Positions 39,244 to 47,311 of a DNA stretch of 64,000 bases are shown one piece after another (positions within the stretch are counted from its first letter, which is position 1; each line of letters begins with the position of its first letter). Position numbers and translations under genes: made by a program. The stretch is from Macrococcus epidermidis (lineage in GTDB: Bacteria; Bacillota; Bacilli; Staphylococcales; Staphylococcaceae), in the NCBI RefSeq assembly GCF_003259695.1, contig NZ_PZJH01000002.1, positions 124,001 to 188,000 on the forward strand, given 5' to 3'. Under the pieces are notes generated by a model that was given only the letters and a program-made list of their open reading frames with translations, did no database searches and had not been told where the DNA came from.

Positions 39244-40047
39244 ATGATTGATATTCATAACCATATATTATTTGGCATCGATGATGGTGCACAAACAAAG
39301 GAAGATATGCTTGAGATGGCAAAAGCAGCACATGCAGAAGGAATAACGGATATTATTGCGACACCCCATCATAAAATTGGTGTGTATGAAAATTTTGGTC
39401 CGAAAATTAAAGCTTTGACAGAAGAAGTGAATACAATCATTGCTTCTGAAGGTATACCAGTAAAAGTACATGCTAGTCAGGAAGTAAGAATTTATGGAGA
39501 TGTTGTTGAAGATTTAAAAAATGGCCAGGCTTTAACTTTATCTGAAGATAGTCCTTATGTGTTAATTGAGTTTCCTTCGCATGAAGTACCAATATTTACA
39601 GAGCAATTATTTACGAAGATGGCTTTAGAAGGATATATTCCAATTATTGCGCATCCTGAACGTAATGCTGAGTTGCAGAAGAATCCAAATAAATTAGCTG
39701 AACTTATAGAACTTGGTGCGCTAGCTCAAGTTACAGCAGGTGTGGTATGTGGTCAATTAGGTGAATTTAGTAAGCAGTGTGCTGAAATGATGATGGATCA
39801 TCGTTTAATCCATATCGTAGCGAGTGATGCGCATAATGTAACATCTAGAAACTATTATATGAATGAAGCGTATGAAGCAATTGCCGAGAGATATGGCGAC
39901 GAAGCCGTTAATAAGTATAAAGAAAATGCCCAAAAAGTGTTGAAGGGTGAAACGATTCGTTATGTCAGTCCAATTGAAGTAGAGAAAGAAGATAAAATTG
40001 AGAAACCTGTAAAGAAAAAGAAAAAGAAATTTCTGGGATTATTTTAA
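39244..40047 (+). CDS. CpsB/YwqE-family PHP-type protein-tyrosine phosphatase
   Basis: A 267-residue PHP-domain metal-dependent phosphatase. Metal ligands are seen in DIHNHILFGIDDGA (His5, His7), ATPHH, EVRI, IIAHPERN and ASDAHN. CpsB/CapC/YwqE enzymes dephosphorylate tyrosine-kinase tails that control capsule or exopolysaccharide synthesis, but no BY-kinase or capsule genes are nearby. The C-terminus ends in a lysine-rich tail (VKKKKKKFLGLF) that may touch the membrane. ATG 39244 after GAGGAGAG. The Fur box upstream is unexpected for the family. Substrate unproven. Confidence 0.85.
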   Translation: MIDIHNHILFGIDDGAQTKEDMLEMAKAAHAEGITDIIATPHHKIGVYENFGPKIKALTEEVNTIIASEGIPVKVHASQEVRIYGDVVEDLKNGQALTLSEDSPYVLIEFPSHEVPIFTEQLFTKMALEGYIPIIAHPERNAELQKNPNKLAELIELGALAQVTAGVVCGQLGEFSKQCAEMMMDHRLIHIVASDAHNVTSRNYYMNEAYEAIAERYGDEAVNKYKENAQKVLKGETIRYVSPIEVEKEDKIEKPVKKKKKKFLGLF

Positions 40048-40053
40048 ATACAA

Positions 40054-40092
40054 AAAAAGCTTGTCTCCAAAATTATTGGAGACAAGCTTTTT
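40054..40092. terminator. Bidirectional terminator
   Basis: A perfect 17-bp stem (40054-40070 with 40076-40092), 5-nt loop, between convergent genes ending at 40047 and 40095. Confidence 0.94.
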
Positions 40093-40094
40093 AA

Positions 40095-40889
40095 CTATTC
40101 AACTTTATCATTAAATAAATAATCTGAAATTGATGTTACCCATCTTGCTACACCACGATCTGTCAATAACCCATCATCTACGTTATAATAATCTTCAATT
40201 GCCTTATTATTCGGCCATTTACTAGATTGATTCACATAGAAAAATTCGTTATTTTGACTACCGAAATAATCTGCTTCTGCTTTTTGATATTTAGCAAAAT
40301 TAGAATCATTATATTCAGGTCTTGTACCAATGATTACGACAGGCGTATTATCGTTACCTGCTGCAGAATAGATACTTTCAACCGTTGCGATGTGATCGTT
40401 TGAAGATACATCTTCAGAGAAATCGTTTAAAGTTAATGCATCTAATATGACTAAGTCAGGTTTCGTTTTATTAATTTTATCGATACTTACTGTTGAAGAA
40501 GAACCAGATACTTCTACCTCATTCACTTTAATATGATCATCAGAAGCATATGCTAATTCATCTTTGACGGTCGTGTTCTCGTCAGAAGTTTGATACGGTG
40601 TAGACACCAGCGTGATATTCATAACTTTCTTATCTTTAACTGCATTGTTATAGATAGACTGGAAAGTTTTGTTTTTGAATAGATTTGTGTTCGGTTTCTT
40701 GCTTGTATCTTTTTTTACTTCTTTTTTCGTCGTGTTATCTTGTTCAGCATAGTAATCTTTACCGCTTTGCTCAGAGATTGCTTTTTCTCTAGCATCAGAG
40801 TCAGTTACACGTGTTTCCCAGAATGTATAACCTACTGCAATTAGAATAACTGCTGCAACGATATAAATCCAAAATAATAAATTCTTCAT
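40095..40889 (-). CDS. Membrane-anchored SGNH/GDSL-like protein, degenerate catalytic motifs
   Basis: A 264-residue protein with an N-terminal membrane helix (residues 1-25), a charged Lys/Thr linker and an extracellular alpha/beta domain. Parts resemble SGNH hydrolases: PDLVILDALTLND (like block III with N-D) and DDGLLTDRGVARW (like block V). However, the block V histidine is replaced by Leu, and no clear GDS nucleophile is seen. It may be inactive or act by another mechanism. I choose the ATG at 40889; GGAGG lies eleven bases upstream, and an ATG six codons earlier overlaps that site. Upstream, 40908-41213 is an AT-rich gap with no gene. Confidence 0.6.
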   Translation of the reverse strand: MKNLLFWIYIVAAVILIAVGYTFWETRVTDSDAREKAISEQSGKDYYAEQDNTTKKEVKKDTSKKPNTNLFKNKTFQSIYNNAVKDKKVMNITLVSTPYQTSDENTTVKDELAYASDDHIKVNEVEVSGSSSTVSIDKINKTKPDLVILDALTLNDFSEDVSSNDHIATVESIYSAAGNDNTPVVIIGTRPEYNDSNFAKYQKAEADYFGSQNNEFFYVNQSSKWPNNKAIEDYYNVDDGLLTDRGVARWVTSISDYLFNDKVE

Positions 40890-40907
40890 TGCGAATTGTT
40901 CCTCCAT

Positions 40908-41213
40908 CTTTATTCAATACTAATATAGTAACAAAAAACTGAGAAAATTTATACATACAAGTACTATTTGATAAATTTTTCTTTAAGATATATACCCTAA
41001 ACATATACAGTTAAGACATAAATAAAATAAAATTTTAAGTTTAATACTACTTTTTTAGGATAATATAAGTAAATATATTTCACATCTGCAAATTAAGTTG
41101 TGAACATTACAAATTGGAAAATGATTAAAATGAGATAGTAATACTACAATTAATATGGTAAAATATCTCTATATAAGTGTCGATAGTATCATTTCCCGAA
41201 TCGGAGGATATTT
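40908..41213. other. AT-rich intergenic gap between divergent genes
   Basis: About 305 bp without a gene. It should hold the promoters of the SGNH-like gene (minus) and the GrpB-family gene (plus). A CGGAGG ribosome site ends it at 41201-41206. I found no convincing hairpin, riboswitch or operator. Confidence 0.4.
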
Positions 41214-41741
41214 ATGATTGATTATACGCCATGGAATGAAAAAGATTATCATCAGATTTTTATCCATGAGGCAAAAGAACTGATAGAAATTTTCAGAAAT
41301 GAAATCGTTGAACTTCATCATTTTGGAAGCACTTCAGTGAAAGATTTACCTGGTAATCAGACGATAGATATATTACCAATCGTAAAAACTTTATCACAAG
41401 TGAGTTTATATAAAGATAAGATGGAGGCTATCGGTTATAAAGAAGTTGAAGTAAAAGAGATGACTGATGAACAGTGCAAGCTCTTTGTAGCAAAGAAAAA
41501 TCAACTGACGTTCTATGTAACGATGATTGAAAGAACAAACTTTAATGCAATTACAAGAAGACTCGCATTAAGAGACTATTTACGTGAACATAAACTTGAA
41601 CGTCTGGCATATGCCAAATTTAAGATGCAACAAGCAGTGCAACATAGAAATGACTTCAACACTTATAATGTAACGAAGAATGACTATATTTTGAAATTAG
41701 AAGCAAAAGCACTTCGCTGGTATGAAGCGAAAAGAGGTTAA
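41214..41741 (+). CDS. GrpB family (UPF0157) nucleotidyltransferase-fold protein
   Basis: A 175-residue GrpB/UPF0157 protein. The signature HHFGSTSVKDLPGNQTIDILP (residues 36-56) corresponds to the G-S-T-S and D-x-D-like elements of the minimal nucleotidyltransferase fold, although the first acidic residue of the usual AKPIID motif is altered (GNQTID). Relatives include the GrpB domain fused to CoaE in mycobacteria; activity is unknown. ATG 41214 after CGGAGG. Ends with a short terminator. Confidence 0.78.
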   Translation: MIDYTPWNEKDYHQIFIHEAKELIEIFRNEIVELHHFGSTSVKDLPGNQTIDILPIVKTLSQVSLYKDKMEAIGYKEVEVKEMTDEQCKLFVAKKNQLTFYVTMIERTNFNAITRRLALRDYLREHKLERLAYAKFKMQQAVQHRNDFNTYNVTKNDYILKLEAKALRWYEAKRG

Positions 41742-41763
41742 GCATTATGCTTAGCCTTTTTTT
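41735..41763 (+). terminator. Terminator overlapping the grpB-like stop codon
   Basis: A 10-bp stem with one G-U (41735-41744 with 41748-41757), 3-nt loop, then seven T. Confidence 0.8.
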
Positions 41764-41839
41764 ATGTCAAAATTGCATAATATATAGATTATTGTAAAAT
41801 AAAAAGTAACGATGCAAAACAAAAAGGGTAGGGATATGG

Positions 41840-43291
41840 ATGACGTCAGTAAATATTGCGAAAAATACGAATGATATAACTTTACAATTACAAATGGCAA
41901 ATCGTCACGGATTGATAGCCGGTGCAACGGGTACAGGGAAAACTGTAACATTAAAAGTTTTAGCAGAACAATTTTCAAAGTCAGGTGTACCGGTATTTTT
42001 GGCTGATATTAAAGGGGACTTGGCAAGTATTGCTGAACCGATGACGATAAATGAAAAAATTGAACAACGATTAAAAGACTTAAATATTACAGATTACCAG
42101 CCGAGAAGTTATCCTGTCCGTTTGTGGGATATATTTGGCGTTGATGGCGCACCAGTTAGAGCTACGATCTCTGAAATGGGACCGATGCTTTTAGCGCGTT
42201 TATTAGAATTAAACGATACGCAATCTGGTATTTTAGATATAGCCTTTAAAATTAGTGATGATAATGGATTATTGCTATTAGACTTAAAAGACTTGCAATC
42301 TTTACTGAAAGAAATGGCGGATAATGCATCTGTTTATAGCAGCAAATATGGAAATATTACTAAACAATCAGTAGGAGCGATTCAACGCAAACTGTTATCA
42401 TTTGAATCACAAGGTGCTGAGAACTTCTTCGGTGAACCAGCGCTAAATTTAACTGATTTTATGGAAGTAAATGCTAACGGTGAAGGTATTATCAATGTGC
42501 TAATGGCAAATAACTTATTTACAAAACCCGTACTCTATTCAACTTTTCTTTTATGGTTATTAACAGAATTGTTTGAGGAATTACCTGAAGTGGGTGATCT
42601 GGATAAACCGAAACTTGTATTTTTCTTTGATGAAGCACATTTATTATTTAAAGATGCACCAACGTCATTTATAACGCAAGTAGAACAGGTTGTTCGCCTT
42701 GTCCGTTCAAAAGGTGTTGGCGTGTATTTCATTACCCAAAATCCGATAGATTTACCTGATGAAGTTTTAGGACAACTTGGTAACCGTGTACAACATGCGT
42801 TACGTTCATTTACGCCTAGAGATCAAAAAGCAGTGAAAAGTGCTTCTGAAACGTTCAGACAAAATCCAGACCTGGATGTTGCAGCTGTTATCGGTGAATT
42901 AAAGACAGGTGAAGCATTAATATCATGTTTAAATGAAGAGGGTCAACCTAGCATTGTAGAACGTGCCTTTATTCGACCACCTGAAAGTAAGATAGGTGTT
43001 ATCGATAGTATCGTTAAACAAACTGTCCTTGCAGAAAATCCTTATCAAGCAAAATATGGCACAGCTATCGACCGAGAAAGTGCGTATGAAATGTTACAGG
43101 AAAAGTTTACACAAATAGAAGCAGAAAAAGAAAAGGCAGCAGAAGCTAAATTACAAGCTAAAACGGTTAAAGCTGAAAAAAGAAAACCAAAATCAGAATT
43201 ACAAAAAGTTGCGACAAGTGTACTTACTAGTGTTGGCAGACAAATCGGTCGTGAAATTGTACGAAATATATTCGGCGGGAGAAGAAGATAA
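41840..43291 (+). CDS. HerA/YjgR-like (DUF853) P-loop ATPase
   Basis: A 483-residue ATPase of the FtsK/HerA superfamily, DUF853 branch (E. coli YjgR). Walker A GATGTGKT is near residues 28-35, Walker B FFFDEAHLLF near 260, and the sensor ITQNPIDLPD and arginine region VQHALRSFTPRDQKA follow. The C-terminal 60 residues form a charged helix rich in Glu/Lys/Ala, ending GRRR. Function in bacteria is undefined; HerA proteins translocate DNA with NurA nucleases in archaea, and no nurA is present here. ATG 41840 after GGGTAGGGA. The stop overlaps the next ATG by one base. Confidence 0.85.
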   Translation: MTSVNIAKNTNDITLQLQMANRHGLIAGATGTGKTVTLKVLAEQFSKSGVPVFLADIKGDLASIAEPMTINEKIEQRLKDLNITDYQPRSYPVRLWDIFGVDGAPVRATISEMGPMLLARLLELNDTQSGILDIAFKISDDNGLLLLDLKDLQSLLKEMADNASVYSSKYGNITKQSVGAIQRKLLSFESQGAENFFGEPALNLTDFMEVNANGEGIINVLMANNLFTKPVLYSTFLLWLLTELFEELPEVGDLDKPKLVFFFDEAHLLFKDAPTSFITQVEQVVRLVRSKGVGVYFITQNPIDLPDEVLGQLGNRVQHALRSFTPRDQKAVKSASETFRQNPDLDVAAVIGELKTGEALISCLNEEGQPSIVERAFIRPPESKIGVIDSIVKQTVLAENPYQAKYGTAIDRESAYEMLQEKFTQIEAEKEKAAEAKLQAKTVKAEKRKPKSELQKVATSVLTSVGRQIGREIVRNIFGGRRR

Positions 43292-43479
43292 TGAAAAGTG
43301 GATGGATTTATATTATACTCATCGCAATTAATATTTCATTGATGATTGTATTGATGACACCTACTGTCCAGAATAACGAAATATATATTAAAGGTGTACA
43401 AGTATGTATCGTGATTGTGACATTTATTTTATTTAGAATGTATTTGAGAGAACGTGGATTTTTAAAAGAGAAGAAATAG
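43291..43479 (+). CDS. Small two-helix membrane protein
   Basis: A 62-residue protein with two membrane helices (about 4-23 and 31-50) and a basic C-terminus (LRERGFLKEKK). I do not recognise the family. Its ATG overlaps the stop of the HerA-like gene (TAATG), and dagK follows directly, so it is translationally coupled in an operon with both. Confidence 0.7.
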   Translation: MKSGWIYIILIAINISLMIVLMTPTVQNNEIYIKGVQVCIVIVTFILFRMYLRERGFLKEKK

Positions 43480-43491
43480 GTGGTGTGCTTT

Positions 43492-44448
43492 TTGAGAAAA
43501 AGAGCGAGAATTATTTACAATCCAACATCTGGACGAGAATTATTTAAGAAGTCATTAGCAGATGTGTTAATTAAACTTGAAGATGCAGGATATGAGACGA
43601 GTGCCTACGCAACAAAAGCAGAAGGTGATGCGATACAAGCAGCACGACAAGCTGTAGAGGATCGCTTTGATCTTATTATTGCGTCGGGTGGTGACGGGAC
43701 GATTAATGAAGTAATAAACGGTATTGCTGAACAGGAATACCGCCCGAATATCGGTGTAATACCGATGGGTACAGTAAATGATTTCGGTAGAGCATTACTC
43801 ATTCCGAAAGATATTTTACAAGCTGTAGATGTGATAATAGAAGGAAACACTGTACCGGTTGATGTAGGTAAGATGAACAATCGTTATTTTATCAACATTG
43901 CAGGTGGTGGTAAGATTACTGAAGTAAGTTATGAAGCGCCGAGCAAACTTAAGACTGTCCTTGGACCTTTAGCTTATTATATTAAAGGGTTAGAGATGCT
44001 GCCGGAAATAAAAGCGACGGATATTCGTATTGAATATGATGGTAAAGTCTTCAGTGGAGAAGTCATGTTATTTTTAATCGGTTTGACAAACTCAGTAGGT
44101 GGCTTTGAAAAGTTAGTACCGAATGCATCGATAAATGATGGCTACTTTACATTATTATTTTTAGAAAAAGTAAATTTTGCTGAATTTGGACATGTCTTCT
44201 CACTTGCTTCACGTGGTGATCACATTAAACATCCAAAAGTACATTATATAAAAGCGAAAGATATTAAAGTATCATCTTTTGAAAAAGTACAGCTCAATGT
44301 TGATGGTGAGTTTGGTGGGATACTACCGGCGCATTTTGTGAATTTAGAGCGACATATCAATGTATATAGTCAGTTAGATAAGATTCATCCGGATAAAGAA
44401 AATGAGATTATCATTCAATATAAACAAGACCTTGAAAAAGAAGAATAA
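43492..44448 (+). CDS. dagK: Diacylglycerol kinase (soluble DgkB type)
   Basis: A 318-residue lipid kinase recycling diacylglycerol, produced by lipoteichoic acid synthesis, back to phosphatidic acid. The catalytic motif SGGDGTINEVINGIAE lies near residues 64-79, with IPMGTVNDFGRAL after it and NVDGEFGG near the end. The start is best placed at TTG 43492 (read as MRKRARIIYNPTSG), as in S. aureus DgkB; the AGGTGGTG site lies upstream. Upstream in-frame GTG codons overlap that site. Ends in a terminator shared with the convergent SDR gene. Confidence 0.94.
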   Translation: MRKRARIIYNPTSGRELFKKSLADVLIKLEDAGYETSAYATKAEGDAIQAARQAVEDRFDLIIASGGDGTINEVINGIAEQEYRPNIGVIPMGTVNDFGRALLIPKDILQAVDVIIEGNTVPVDVGKMNNRYFINIAGGGKITEVSYEAPSKLKTVLGPLAYYIKGLEMLPEIKATDIRIEYDGKVFSGEVMLFLIGLTNSVGGFEKLVPNASINDGYFTLLFLEKVNFAEFGHVFSLASRGDHIKHPKVHYIKAKDIKVSSFEKVQLNVDGEFGGILPAHFVNLERHINVYSQLDKIHPDKENEIIIQYKQDLEKEE

Positions 44449-44490
44449 AATAAAGACTGCTCTCTCAATTCGAGAAAGCAGTCTTTATTT
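44448..44490. terminator. Bidirectional terminator
   Basis: A 19-bp stem with one mismatch (44448-44466 with 44472-44490), 5-nt loop, T-rich on both strands. Confidence 0.92.
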
Positions 44491-45307
44491 AAATTTCATC
44501 TGTAAAGGATTCTAATAATGCATCATATTCGAAATTACGATGTGAAGGATAAAGGCTGAGTCCACCATCTGCCACAATCGTTTGACCTGTAATATATTTA
44601 CTTTCTTTGCTGGCTAAAAATGCAGCTACACTAGCAATTTCTTCTGGTTCGGCAACATAGCCCATAGGAACAAATAAATCAGCATCACGTTTCGCTTCAG
44701 GTGTTTTAAAATTCTCGGCATTGATCGGTGTATTGATACTGCCAGGAGCGATATTATTAATACGAATTTGAACGCGCGCATATTCTAACGCTAAACTTTG
44801 CGTCATTAATTTTACCCCACCCTTACTAGCGCTATAGTGAGCGTAATGTGGCCATGGTATGATTTCATGAACACTTGAAATATTAATGATACTGCCTTTA
44901 AATTTGCGATCCATAAAATGCTCTAATGCCAGTTGACAACCGATAAATGTACCACGAAGGTTAACATCAATTACTTTATCAAACTCATCAATTGGCATCG
45001 TATGGCTCGGTATATCAGACTGAATACCTGCATTATTTACCATAATGTGAAATGCACCGAAATGGTCTATTGTCTGTTTCACTAAACTTTCCATTTCGTT
45101 TTTGTTTGTAGTATCTGCTTTTATTGCAAGTGCATCAACACCAATCTCTTTTACAATATCGACAAGTGCATTTGCTTCATCCTCACGAGAATGATAGTTG
45201 ATAACTACGTTGATGCCTTCTTTTGCAAAGCGAATTGCTGTTGCTCTTCCAATACCTGATGCTCCGCCAGTAATAATAGCCACTTTTCCTGTTAAATCGT
45301 TATACAT
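44489..45307 (-). CDS. SDR family oxidoreductase (glucose 1-dehydrogenase-like)
   Basis: A 272-residue classical short-chain dehydrogenase. The cofactor motif TGGASGIGRA is at residues 14-23, NNAG near 92, catalytic Ser in INISSVHEI and Tyr/Lys in YSASKGG. The C-terminal YITGQTIVADGGLSLYPS resembles Bacillus glucose 1-dehydrogenases. NADP preference is suggested by basic/Ser residues after strand 2 (YHSRED). Substrate not certain. ATG 45307 after AAGGGAG. Monocistronic. Confidence 0.86.
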   Translation of the reverse strand: MYNDLTGKVAIITGGASGIGRATAIRFAKEGINVVINYHSREDEANALVDIVKEIGVDALAIKADTTNKNEMESLVKQTIDHFGAFHIMVNNAGIQSDIPSHTMPIDEFDKVIDVNLRGTFIGCQLALEHFMDRKFKGSIINISSVHEIIPWPHYAHYSASKGGVKLMTQSLALEYARVQIRINNIAPGSINTPINAENFKTPEAKRDADLFVPMGYVAEPEEIASVAAFLASKESKYITGQTIVADGGLSLYPSHRNFEYDALLESFTDEI

Positions 45308-45420
45308 GAAGTCACTCCCTTTTTTGATTCAATACCCGTAAATTACAAGATTAATCTATGATAGAAAAAATGACATTCAACTGAAATTTTAATAAAATAA
45401 ATGTGAAAGGTGGCGCACAT

Positions 45421-47232
45421 ATGTATAGATTATCGATTTTAGCAACGACAGATACGCATAGTCATATTAGTTTATATGATTATTTTTTAGAAAGTGATTT
45501 GAAAATTAATGGATTAATACTTGCCGGCAGTAAGATTGAAGCGATAAAAGCAGCTAATGAAAAGGCTGATGTTGCAACGGTTGTTGTAGATAATGGTGAT
45601 ATACTGCAAGGCAATATTATGGCAGATTACGCCGCAGAAATGCGTCCCGACATTCATCCGGCAATTAATATGATGAATGAGATTGGCTATGATGCCGGTA
45701 CTTTAGGTAACCATGAATTTAATTATGGACTAGAGTATCTAGATAAAGCCAATCAGCAGGCATTGTTTCCATTAGTCAATTGTAATGTGAAATATATCAA
45801 TGGTGACTTCGTTGTTGCGCCTTTCCATATCGTTGAAAAGTCATATAAAGATGGTACGACGGTAAAAATCGGTATAACAGGCGTCGTACCTGAACAAATT
45901 ATGAAATGGGACGAAGACCATTTAACGGATCGAGTAATTGTTGAAGACATGTATGATGCATTGTATCAATATAGCAATCAGTTAAAAGCATTTGGTTGTG
46001 ATATTGTCATTGCATTGATGCATACTGGATTAGATCAGGAGCAATTAGAAAATATGAAAGGCATTGAAAATCAGGTATATCGTCTGGCACAGATTGAATC
46101 AGTTGATACATTTGTGTTTGGTCATACACATCAGCAATTCCCTGGACCTGATTATGTAAATATTCCGGAAGTCGATAATGAGAGTGGACGTGTATTTCAT
46201 GCTTATGGTGTCCAGCCTGTATGTTTTGCCAGCCATCTAGGACGCATAGATCTGACGCTCGAGAAAACAGAACAAGGCTTTAAGATTGTGAACGGTAAAA
46301 GTAGCGTCATCGAATTAAAATCAAGTGATGTGGAGATTAATACACATTTTATAGATGTGAATCAAACTGCGCATCAGGGTGTGTTAGATTACGTAAAACA
46401 ACCCATTGGCATGACTAAGCATCATCACGATAGTTATTTTGCGCAAGTTGGTACAAGCACGGTTGTAGAAGTCATAGCTAAAGCGGGTAAATATGCCGTT
46501 GAACAAATGATTAATAATCATCAGCTCAAACTAGCGAGCACAAATATTATATCAACAAGTGCACCGATAAAAGCCGGAAGAGATGGCGTAAATGATTATA
46601 TTGAAATTGACAGTGGTGAATTAACACTTAAAGATGCAATTAATATTTATCGCTTTCCAAATAAGATGTCAGCAGTAAATGTTTCTGGTCGTGTATTACG
46701 AGAGTGGGTTGAATGGAGCGTATCATGCTTCAATACAACTGATAGTGAATATATGCTTAAAGATAATAAATCAACAGCACCTGGATTTCCAAGTTACAAC
46801 ATGGATATATTCTATGAATTAAACTATTGTATAGACTTATCACGTGAAGCACGGTACAGTAGTGTAGGTGAGAAAATAAATGACACGTATCGTATTAAAG
46901 ATTTAACCTATTTAAATCAACCTGTAACGGATGATCAGCAATTTACAGTACTAACGACTGATTATCGTACAAATTTTTGTCCAATATTAAATGATGCATC
47001 AGTGACTAAGATACAATTAGAAGATATTGAAATTAGACAGATTATTATTGATTATATCAAAAGATTTGGGGTTGATTTTCAACCAACAAGACCATTTACG
47101 TTTTTACAGGATGGAACATATAAATTTAAATCAAGTCCAAAAGGAGCAGCATATTTGCAACCAGGGATTACGCCAACAGAAACATACGACGATGACTATT
47201 TAATTTACGAACTTAATACAGCATTAACATGA
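45421..47232 (+). CDS. Metallophosphatase/5'-nucleotidase family protein (YunD type)
   Basis: A 603-residue two-domain protein. The N-terminal calcineurin-like domain shows TTDTHSHI (9-16), VDNGDILQGN, TLGNHEFNYG, ALMHTG and VFGHTHQQFPG, giving a dinuclear metal site. The C-terminal domain is the 5'-nucleotidase substrate-binding type (YRFPNKMSAVNVSG). There is no signal peptide, unlike secreted AdsA-type nucleotidases, so it is probably a cytoplasmic 2',3'-cyclic phosphodiesterase/5'-nucleotidase-like enzyme (B. subtilis YunD/YfkN relatives). ATG 45421 follows GAAAGGTGG. Confidence 0.85.
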   Translation: MYRLSILATTDTHSHISLYDYFLESDLKINGLILAGSKIEAIKAANEKADVATVVVDNGDILQGNIMADYAAEMRPDIHPAINMMNEIGYDAGTLGNHEFNYGLEYLDKANQQALFPLVNCNVKYINGDFVVAPFHIVEKSYKDGTTVKIGITGVVPEQIMKWDEDHLTDRVIVEDMYDALYQYSNQLKAFGCDIVIALMHTGLDQEQLENMKGIENQVYRLAQIESVDTFVFGHTHQQFPGPDYVNIPEVDNESGRVFHAYGVQPVCFASHLGRIDLTLEKTEQGFKIVNGKSSVIELKSSDVEINTHFIDVNQTAHQGVLDYVKQPIGMTKHHHDSYFAQVGTSTVVEVIAKAGKYAVEQMINNHQLKLASTNIISTSAPIKAGRDGVNDYIEIDSGELTLKDAINIYRFPNKMSAVNVSGRVLREWVEWSVSCFNTTDSEYMLKDNKSTAPGFPSYNMDIFYELNYCIDLSREARYSSVGEKINDTYRIKDLTYLNQPVTDDQQFTVLTTDYRTNFCPILNDASVTKIQLEDIEIRQIIIDYIKRFGVDFQPTRPFTFLQDGTYKFKSSPKGAAYLQPGITPTETYDDDYLIYELNTALT

Positions 47233-47311
47233 GGATAGGACGATACCTTAGTACGACATTCGAAATCATTGTGTCTTATCAATATTTTGAAATAAAACAT
47301 TAGGAGAAAAT

